Below are positions 42,501 through 53,500 of a DNA stretch of 64,000 bases, piece after piece. A program made the translations under genes and the position numbers. This DNA comes from Prosopocoilus inquinatus (Eukaryota; Arthropoda; Insecta; Coleoptera; Lucanidae). Positions within the stretch are counted from its first letter, which is position 1, and the number at the start of each line of letters is the position of its first letter. The stretch is taken from assembly GCA_036172665.1 (NCBI GenBank), contig CM069872.1:20439001-20503000 (forward strand), read 5' to 3'. The notes beneath the pieces are model-generated. The model was not told the DNA's origin. It saw only the letters and a program-made list of their open reading frames with translations, and ran no database searches.

Positions 42501-44550
42501 CAAGCAAATTCGCGACCGTTTCAAAATCCACGTAGGGTCATTTTTTTAATTTATTTTATTCGTTATTAATAAAAATAATAAAGGGGGTTCTCATTAATAA
42601 AACTAACCCTGCGTACAGTCAGGGAAATAGAAAGCGGGACAGTAAACTTTCGTTAGTTTAAACCTTACTTCTAAATTTCGGTAACTATGGTAATTTATCA
42701 ACCTTCATATTAAGTTAAATGATTAATTATTCCGTTTAGAATTAAAAATTAAAACGAACAAATAGCTTATACAAATAAATCATACTAGTGTAATAGTTAT
42801 TTTTTATTTTACTTACAATTATTGCCATGCGAAATATGCGAAATAAAATGAAACAAAATAACAGTCATGCAGCCTTTCGATTAATTATTGAAAGCAAATG
42901 TCATTGAACATTGACTGAATTAAGATTTCTAATATACATATTTCACATCCAAAATGTCACATAGTTCTTCCAAAGGCTTCAGTAATTCCATTTGATTCAC
43001 TGGTCGAAAATTTTCACTTACATTTCCCTTAGAAAGACGATACATTCTTAAGAACTCAATTTGACAAGTTAAAATTCTGACGTTCACTGACGGTAATAAA
43101 TTAATTAGAAAGGTCACGACCGTCACCAAGGAAACTTCACACTATCAAAATAATCGGTAATTTCGTTATAAGACTTGTCCCACTTTATGTTTCCGCAGCT
43201 GTACATGCCATACCAAGAAAGGTATAAAAAATTGAAAGTAAAGTGCAGTTACCCTATTAAATCAATACAGTATTCCTTTGCTCAACTCAAAGTTTTATTA
43301 GGAATCGAATGCGTAAAGACAGAAGCTGTTCGGCTGGACTTTTGGAATTCCCTTCGAACTCCGGCAGTCCTGACACGGTGCGAAAGAACAAGGAGAAGTT
43401 CACCGGCCAAAACAGTAGCACTCGACTGCGCAACACCCCTCACGCAACCCTACTCGATCAAACGATCTTTCACATTCCGGGGATGGATGTTAAACTGCAT
43501 TATCAATCAAAGGTATTTCAATCTTGACCAATAACATACAGGCTGTCCATTTTTCGAGCCCAAGCATGGGGATCTATAGACTAGGGATCGACCGATTTTG
43601 TTCGCCGATACCGATAACACTAGCCTGCGAAGGTTTTGCGGATGACATAAAACTAGTTGTATGTAGTAGATTTGGTGTTCCTGAGTTCGAGAAAAATTTA
43701 ATAAATTTTTCATCACGTACCACTTTTTTTAAGTAACAATATTTCAAAGTAGGTTTTTCAACCATAATTTTCGATAAGCCAACTGTTACTCACTTGTGTG
43801 CACATTTCCACTTGTTATTATTGACAGATTTGTGCTTAAGTGTTTATACGTTTCATGCTATACAAAATATTAGTTCGTACTATACCGTGTGTTCCCGTTT
43901 AAGCAAATATTGAGAAAAAATTAATGATAAGGTAAATGTTACTAAAAGACGTTGTCTAAATGATTCTAACAGTTTTGCCACATTTGTAGTTGAACCCAAA
44001 AAAACACCAAAATAGGTTTCCAAAGTTCATTATAACCGGTAAATAAAAACGAAGTATGAATTTAGTAGGGTTATAACCGAGAGTTTTCTACAAACGGATT
44101 CACTATAGCCGACCTTCACTGTAGAGGGCCTTTGATAGACAAACTACAATCGAACCTCCATAACTCAAATTTCAAGGGACCGGAAAATTACGAGTTGTAG
44201 AGATTTCCAGTTAAAGAAATAGATAGCAGTTACATATAATGTGCAAGGACCATTACTAAATTTCGACTTATAGAAAACGTCGATTTGTGGAGGTTCGAGT
44301 TAAAGAGGTGCGACTGTATATATTTTTGGAAGTAAAAAGAGAAACTTTTGTTAATTCGAGAAAAATTTACTGAATTCTTAATCTAAAATATCAAAGAAAA
44401 TAGTTCTTAAAACTTTAACTGGACAGTTTTAAAATTGGACAAAATTCGACTTCAATTAGAATAACAAAGTTGATTCTCATTTCCAATCGTCACTTGTTTT
44501 TTTCTTTTTTTTAGTAAATTCTGGCGGTTCAGGTAAATCTCTACAAGTAC

Positions 44551-44584
<34 letters not shown>

Positions 44585-47500
44585 CTTTATTTGCAATAAT
44601 GGTGAACAGCAATATAATAATGGTGAACAGCCTTTTGCATCGTCAATAAAAAAAAACATACCTTGACAAATTTCAGGTACTAATATAACATTACAAACAT
44701 ATTAAAAAATATTTAAAAAGGACATTATAAAAACATATTAAAATTTGAAACAGTCGTCATGCAAATGGAAGAATTCATCTACAGAGTATATGACATTTTT
44801 GATAAAAAGTTTCTTTATAGTTTTTTTTAAAACAGTATTGATTCATATTTTTAATCAAGGGTGGAAGTTTGTTAAACATTTTAATACACAAGTGGTTGGT
44901 ACTTAATTGGGAAGCTTTTACACGATGATAAGGTATTATAAAAGTGTCCTGATTTCTTGTGTTATAAGAATGGACGTCCTTGTTGGAGGTGAATTGATTT
45001 TCTGAAGCTTTCATATACATCAAACAGTTTATTATAAATACACTGGGGATTGTTAATATTTCGTTTTGTTTGAAGAGTTCTCTGCAGCTAGTCCGCCTCG
45101 ATGCACCGGATAAAATTCGCACTGCTTGTTTTTGTTGTAAGAAGATTTTCTGAGCGTCGCTTGCATTGCCCCACAAAAGGATACCGTACGTGGCCCGAGA
45201 ATGGAAGTTGGCATAGTAGGATATTTTGACTGCTTCATACGAAGCACATTGTTTTATTTTCCGTATTGTGTAGATCGCAGTTGCTAGTTGCTTTTGTAAT
45301 TGCATAATCTGATAATCCCATCGTGTTTTATTATCAAAGTGGAGTCCTAAAAATTTTATATGAGCTTTATCAGTCTGTGTATGGGTTGATAAAAGAAGAG
45401 TTTGAGTTTTCTTGTCGTTAAGTTTTAAGGAGTTGCTGCTAAACCATTGTTTTGCTTCAGCGATTGCTTGATCTGATTTTCTTATTGTTTCTTCTTTGGT
45501 TTTTGAAATAGATAATAAAGTTGTGTCGTCTGCAAATAAACAGATTTTTTCTACGGATACATTTCTTGGCAAATCATTTATATAAATTAGGAATAGAATT
45601 GGCCCTAATATGGATCCTTGCGGAACTCCTTTCGTGTTTGGGACGCTATCGCCGTCTTTTTGATTCCAACTGTACAAAATGTAAACAAAAACTCTCTAAA
45701 AAATTTAATTTTTTTTTTGGAATCCTGACGTGATAGAAAAAAACTAATAACAGATTCTTTTTTATAATGTTGAAATCTTTGAAGAGCACATAGTCTTATC
45801 TCATCCGCAAAAAAATATATATTTTTTCGCAGGCTAGTGTAATCGGCCGATACCGATATACATACCGATACATACGGTATCGGCCGATATTATATCGGTA
45901 AGTAACTCTCATAGCATATCTCAATAAAGAAGGTGTACATCTCACAGGAGTAGTTACAATGAAACATGAATTAAAGACGAACTTGAAAAATCGTTTCAAA
46001 GACATGTTTTCCAACGATTACTTGACGTTTGCAACATTCCTTGATCCACGCTTCAAAGTAGTTTTTTTAACGATGATATTTACAACAAAATATGCGTAGG
46101 TCTTAAGCTTGCTATAATTGAAAAATCACGGCATTTAGTAGTAACATCTCATTTAGAACACGAACACATGCCTGTTATAAGTGACGATAGTGATGATAAT
46201 GATGATGTGCCATTAGCGAAACTTTCTGGAATAGACATGGATTTTATATCTACCGTAAATGAAAGTAATAGTCATCAATTATTCTGGAAATTATATGAAG
46301 ACGTAGTTGGGGAAGACACTAGTAAATATTTAAATACAAATACAAATGTCACATTAAATGAAGAACCGTTATCGGTTAAAAAAAAAAGAAATCAATTGCT
46401 ACAAGGAGATTCCAGTAATTTCCAGAACAGACAATCCTTTTCAGTGGTGGGCTAATAAGAGAGACATTTTTCCTTTATTGTATTCACAAGCGATGATTTA
46501 CTTAACTGCTCCAGCAGGAAGCATATGCAGTGAACAATTATTTTCCCAAGCAGGAAATGTATACCAAGCAACCCGCAATAGACTTACTCCAGATAGAGCA
46601 GAAAATTTAATATTTCTGCACTTTAATTTGCCAAAATTAAAATACAATTATTAATAAAAAAAAACAATCAGTTGTGTTTAAACTGTTTAGAAATATGTCT
46701 AAAGTGTTTATAAATGATCCCCTATTAGGTCCATACTACATTCTTCATTCTCACATTTCTTGTTTCAAATTAAACTGTTATTATCTGTAAAAACCAATGT
46801 GAATATTTTAATAAAAATTATAGTTACTAATATTTTTTTATCTATTAGTTATTATTTATTATATCAGTCATATCGGCAAACGCAGTGGCCGATAAGAATT
46901 ATCGGTTTCCTGGCCGATATGGCCGATATACTGATAGATTTATCGGTATCGGTCGATCCCTAGTATAGACTTATCAAGACATCATTTCTGCACCTCACAC
47001 AAACAGATTGTTTCATTGATATTAAAAAAAAGTCGTAGACAGGATATTAAATGAAAATAAAAATGAAACAAGTAATATGTAATGCCATGCTCAATTAAAA
47101 TGAGTACACTCAGTAGTTTCAAGGCCCTTTTAACAGTTGTGTGGAAATAACTGACTTTGGGGTAGATTATATTCATAAGGATGAAGTTTGCAATGCAGGA
47201 GTGTCGTTTTTATTGAGCATGATAGTAGATACAATTGAAAATTGTAAAAATTAATTATTTCAAGGTAATAAGCGATGACAGCCCTCTCCAGTCGGGGCAG
47301 GAATCGCCAGGAAATTTCAACGAGTCAACCGAATTTCCCTTGCTGTACAACCCCACACTCGACGAAAGTTTTTACAGTAGATCTTTCGAGAAATCAGAAG
47401 AATCCCGCATCGACAAGGCCTTTAAACGACAGGACAGCAAACCCGAGGCTTTCTTAACCAATGTCCCCCAAGCCGGTGACTTCACCAACGATTTCATCTC

Positions 47501-50500
47501 GATGGAAATCAAGAACTCCACGTCGTTGCACGGAATAACGAACCCCAATTACGGGAGCACCCCCACATCAAGCAAAACCAGCTTGGACAACATCCCGTTC
47601 CAGATGAACGTGACTCCGCCTCATGAACCTCACAAGTACGCCGGTGTGAATTATCGCAAGCCCGGTATTAAGAAGGCGTCGTTGTTTGCGTGGATGACAT
47701 TACAGAGCGTACCGGAAGAGACGATTATAAGTCCTCATATTCTGGAGTTCTTAGAGCAGACTTTGGAACCTATACCTCCCAAGACCAATTTCAATACGAC
47801 AGGTTTGTAAGCTGAGGGGTAAAGTCAAAGAGATAAAATAAAATTTCGGTCATTCCTTTTGCTTTAGCAGCGGGAGCTTCGCTTGTCTCATCCGACCAAG
47901 ATGCCATCAATTATGGGAATTACGTGTACGCCAGTTTTCCAGTAGATGTCATCGTTTACTTCCACATGCAGCCGAGCACTTTCAGATTTAGTTGTTTGCC
48001 GGTATCACGAGTCGAGTGCATGCTTCAACTGCCCTCTCTCGACATAGTTTTTAGTTCCAAACGAGCTGAAGATGAATTACTTTATAGGTATTGACTTATT
48101 GAATATTCTTGAGTCTCTTCGAAAAAGTTTTTTTCTAGTTCTCATATCATACAATCTCAATCTTTTTCTCTTTCAGTGAATTTGGTGATGGTGCCCCAAA
48201 CACAGCAGCAACAGCCGTGGGAGGCCTAAGTGTTACCGGTTGCTTGTCCGACTTCTCTGTTTACATCTTCCATCCGTACGGTGGTAAAAAGTCGGCTTTA
48301 AAAGAGGCACAGTGGTCGCCTCTCTCCGACAGCGAGCGAAAGGATTCACTTTCAATCAACGTTGAGTTCGTCAAGTTCCACCTTTCCCGCTCTAGAATGC
48401 TGAACTTTAAACAAGAGGCGATGTCGAAGGGAAAACCGGATCAAAGCAGAAACGTCATTCGATTTTCAAGTATGCAACAAAATCATTGCTTGCCGATTTG
48501 TTTTGCTAATAAAAAAAGGACACAATTTCAGCAATAACCGACATTGGTTCCGCCTCGTTTAAGTACGACATGCGAAGATTAACTGAGATTTTGGCGTTCC
48601 CGAAAGCCTGGTATCGAAGGTCAATTGTTCGCAGGATGTTCTTGGGAGACCTCAGCATGTCGGCACCAAATAACGAAGACGACGACTTCGCCAACAGAGA
48701 TCTCACTGCGAGTGCAAACAGAAATGTCGATGGACGGTGAGTAGTTCGTTAATAATTCAAGTAAATAGTTTTTAAAACTTTAACCACACCGAGGGGGTAA
48801 TCATTGATGTTTTTTTTTTCGTACACCAACTTCAAACGTTCAGAGTTCTCAAGAATTCTAAGAGTGCTGTTTGAATTCAAGAAATACTCTACTTTACGTA
48901 AGTTCAGGAGTCCTGACGAAGCTATTAATCGTTAGCAAAACGTTGAGTGTTTTTCCAATCATAATTCGGTCTGGTTCAAGATTAAAAAAAAAACTTTACT
49001 TACAATTTTCATCGGACCAGAATCGACTTCATTTATAACTATTTATTGTTTAAACCTCAAAATCGTGTTCTTAACCTCAAATATCAAACTTAAATAATAT
49101 TTCAGTACAATTTTTTAGTACATTTACAAACAAAATGACTGCGTTATTATCATTCAAATAAAATCAGAATAGAACATTAATTGTCTTATATCAATGGTAA
49201 GGATACGGAATTATTTGAATTGAGCAGGCAGGGTGACGTAATTCCCGCGTCCAATATCAGATGCTGATTGGTCGAATGCTAGTAGACGACCTATTTAAGT
49301 ATACCGGGCGTCTCAAGATGGGCGGCGACCGGTGGTATATAGTTAACCCTAATATCTACAGCTTCGGGAGAAAAAAAAATTATAGTCAACATCACCGAGA
49401 GAAATTCAAAGAAAACATTTTTAAGTATCTATGTTGACCGCAAGGGGGTGCAATAAATAGTGCCATCAATGAGAATTAATTTTACTAGCAAAAGTCTCAG
49501 AATAAGCTTCAGCTTTGATAGCGTCATTAGAAAGCTGAATTAATTCTGTTAAATTAAATTAATTAAATTACGAAACCAGTGGTTTTAAAATGTGTGACTG
49601 CTCAAAAAAGTTGGGAAACACTTTTTAGAGTATAAAATAATTCGTTTATTATCACTGTATACTTTACATTTCTTGAAAATTTGTTTCATTACGAAAAAGA
49701 ACTATTTAAGTAGAAGTCATAATTATTTCGCGCTAAAACTGCAATCCGGACCACTGGCGCCGGTCGCCTCCCATTTTTAGACACTCAGTATAACAATCTG
49801 GCAGTTCGCAGCTATAAAAAAAATATAAGATTTATTGTTCGAATATTAATAAAAACATGCACGCAGACGCACTCTGTAGTAATACCGAAAATATTTAGAG
49901 GGTGGCCCTCAAAACTGGATTGCGCCTGGGGCATCTCAAGTACTAAATCCGCCACTGTCTGCGTGTCACTATCACTTGTTGATAGATCGTCAGGAGTGAA
50001 AAAAGATAAATGAACCACTCCTGAGGAAGCCATCAGGCGATAGTTAAACGTAGAAAGTTCCGTCCAATTCAGTTAAAGTTCTAAAAACTATTTAATTACT
50101 TGCAAGTTTCATCGGACAAGAGTCGACTTCGACAATTGTTTAATAATACACAATACGGCTTCCCTATTACAAGATTCCAAATTGTAGGCAAACGAAGTCT
50201 GAGAAGTCTCCACAATTGAACAAAGAAAGACTGAAACTTTCATTGGACTCGGAAACGGTTCGCCAGCCCAAATTTAAAGACACCGGGAGAACGGTCAGCA
50301 GTGAATCGGGGAACACCATCAGTCCGAGTCCGTCGGATCACAAAAATATGACCGCCTGGGAAACGTTGGTGCTGTTTGCCGTGAATTTCAAGAAGCTGAA
50401 CGTGCACATGAACATGGGAAACGTCATGGGGAACGTTTCGTAAGTAATCGGTAACAAAAAAAAAATTATAATTAAAAAAAAAACAAATTTGCAGGTGGTT

Positions 50501-53500
50501 AACGAAGGACTTTCACAGCGAAGGTCGGCTCAGCATTGGTTCTACCGGCCACAAGAACTTATATATTGGTGTAGGTCTGGGCGGCTCGGGTTTGGATGCG
50601 AAAGGGGGCATCGTTGGTGGAAATATAGAAATTGCAAACATTGATACGTACAGTAAGTACATATTAATTTTTTCCTGACGAAGCTGTTAATCGGTATTGA
50701 AACGTACTTTTCCGTTTTATTTAAAAACTTAAAACCATTTTCATAATCAGACTTTAAGGACCGTTTTCATAAGCAGATTTTAAATTTAACGCTATTTTAA
50801 CCTAAAAAAAATACATTTGTTTCCCTATTCTTAAAGTGACTTTAAATTAAAGCTTCCTTAAAGTCTGATTATGAAAACGGCCATAAGCAAGGTTTAGTTT
50901 AAAGTCACTTTAAGAATAGGGAAACAAATGTATTTTTTTAGGTTAAAGTAACTTTAGATCTAAAGTCCTATTATGAAATCGGCCCTTAGGAATTTTATTA
51001 TAAAATACAGAGTGATTCACGGAACTCGTTCGTTAGAAGTTTAAGAACTTGCCCTTTGAATTTCTATATCATATTTTGCTGGTATATGTTAACGATAATG
51101 GTCTGCTTAAATATAATGTTCTCAACTTTCGGTCACTTCCGCTTATACCGGAAGTTGTTGCCAACTTTCTTATTTTTATATGGAATATTCCATTTTCTTA
51201 TTGCATTTTTAAATTCCTGATGAAATTCTAAAAATATTTTATCTAACAGGGGATACAAGAAGAATTAACCGGTTCAGACGCTTTCTTACTTGCAGTATTA
51301 CCTTTTTTATGATACTGCCATCTGTCTGCAATAAAAACCATGATGTCAATATTTTTTAACCTGTAGCAGGCGACAGTAACGTGCTTTTCAGATCATGCCT
51401 AGTTTTACACTTAATTGTCTACCGGCTGGTTAAAAACTAACTTCTGTTCAAACTAATTTCAACCGTCGAAAAGTCATCAGTTTTTTAACTAGAATACCCA
51501 GTATATTTTTAAACCATGGGAATCAGAATTAAATATTCGTTCGAATTGTATTAGCATTCCTTACGCCCATCTCTTTCCTTTCTGTTTCTATTCATGATTT
51601 TCTCTTTGACACATCATTTTTTCACTTTTTGGTATCATTCCTGAATGATATGATATGAAAATTTAATAAACTAATGGCCGGTTTCACAAAGCTTCGTTAA
51701 ATATGTAAGTTCCGATTAACTCTGTAACGAATGATTAAATGGGAAAACAATTGCATTTAACGATGCTTAAATTAACGATGATTACTAAACGGCTCGCTCT
51801 GTAATCGGTCGTTAAATAGTCTAAATGCTCCGTTAAGTTTTTCACAAAGCTCGATTAAGAGATAACGCTTCGTTTACTTCTGTCTAATCAGGCGTTAGAT
51901 TAATCGATAGAATTCCAGCGATTAAAAGTAACGAATGAATTTTCCATAGTTATTATGAAGCTTTTTTGATATAAAAATTCCACACATATATCTAAAAAAT
52001 AATTATAATTTTATTTAAAAATGTAACGTACCTTAAATATGAAAAATAATGACATTTCTGTACTTTTTACTCACTTGGTTTATTGATTAATTTTTATGAC
52101 AATATTTCAGAAATTATTTTCAACAACTAACAATTCAAAATTATTTCAGAATGTCTGCAACCTCACTTTCTTCTCTGACGATAACGAAATGCCTTCTTAA
52201 GGTAGAATTCATTTTATAAGAGACAGAAATAATCTTTGTAATGATTTGGATGATAATGAATTTAACGTTTCGCTTTTCCAAAGGAGTTATGGAACTCTTT
52301 GGTCCCACACTAGAACCTGCAACAAGCAAAAATAAATTTATTTTATGGTACAAATCAGTTGCTGATAAACTTACGTTGTTATCCACTGAAATATTTCAAC
52401 AGCTGATTCTTGATACTTTCAGAAACCATCGATACTTAGAATAATTCATCGTGTCACTCATTTTATTGCAAGGCAAAGCAAACAGTTAATTAAACTGCCA
52501 ATAGAAGAAGCTCCGCAAATTAACGTTAGGCTTTTCTCATATCATTGGCACCACAGATTGTACCCCATGTTAAAATTATTTCACCTGGTGGTAATCCCGC
52601 TGAGCTGTACTACAACAGAAACTGTGTCTTTGCCATATGTGTTCAAGTAATTCAACTACACTAAAGTTTCCTTCCTCCCTTTCCTTTTTCCTTTTTCATT
52701 TTTAAAAATCATTAACTGCACTAATGCGAAGAATTTAAGATGTATTTATTTATTATGAGTTTCTAACCTCACACTACCTGACTGCAGGCCAGACGCCATG
52801 CCGGACAGATTACTTTAAAGCGGTGTCAAAGTGACAATTTTTAGATGTTGCCAAACGTAAACTCCAATTAGTTAATCAGAGATTAACGTAATAGATTTTT
52901 GTTTTGTGAAACAGCATCAAATTTTTAACACTGATTAAACTTAACGGTTGATTAGTTAATCAACGCTTTAACAAAGCTTTGTGAAACCGGCCAATAGTCT
53001 TTTAGTGGACACTACAACTGACAGTTCTATTTTTTATTGGGAACAAATGGTACATGCAAAATTATAAAACTTTTTTTAATGTCAAAACATACCTCCTTAA
53101 CGATAGGAAAAACAATTGAATAAAAAAAATCATACGTTGGCCGTGGACCGTACGGATCACACGAATTCGCAAATACTTGGTTAATAAAATATTGTGATCT
53201 ATCTTAACGAATGCATTAGAAAAATTGTATATAGGGTGTTGAAAAATTCGTTTGCCAAAATTCTAGGGCAAGTAAAGGAGGCCAAAATAAGACTTTTTTG
53301 TTATATAACATAGGGTCGGAAATTAATAATTACTTTTTGAGACTGTAAAAATAACTTAATATGACAGAATACTGAAGAAATTATTAACGTACCTAAACGA
53401 GGTAATTAAATAAATAATTTTTTTGTTAAAATATTAAAGGAGACTGGTTTAAGAGATAATTGAAATTAACCTCCGCCCACAATAATTTTTATATACGTAG

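Larger units (their letters stand above)
43582..46962 (+). mobile_element. hAT transposon with 8-bp TSD, carrying a nested LINE and MITE
   Basis: Terminal TAGGGATCGACCGAT and ATCGGTCGATCCCTA with 8-bp flanks CTATAGAC / GTATAGAC (one mismatch). Terminal gccgatac repeats recur on both sides. The 3' part of a hAT transposase follows the nested LINE. Confidence 0.9.

Noticed and set aside
44552..44584. TAAG array considered as an independent microsatellite
   Set aside because: It abuts the 3' end of a LINE and is best explained as that element's tail.
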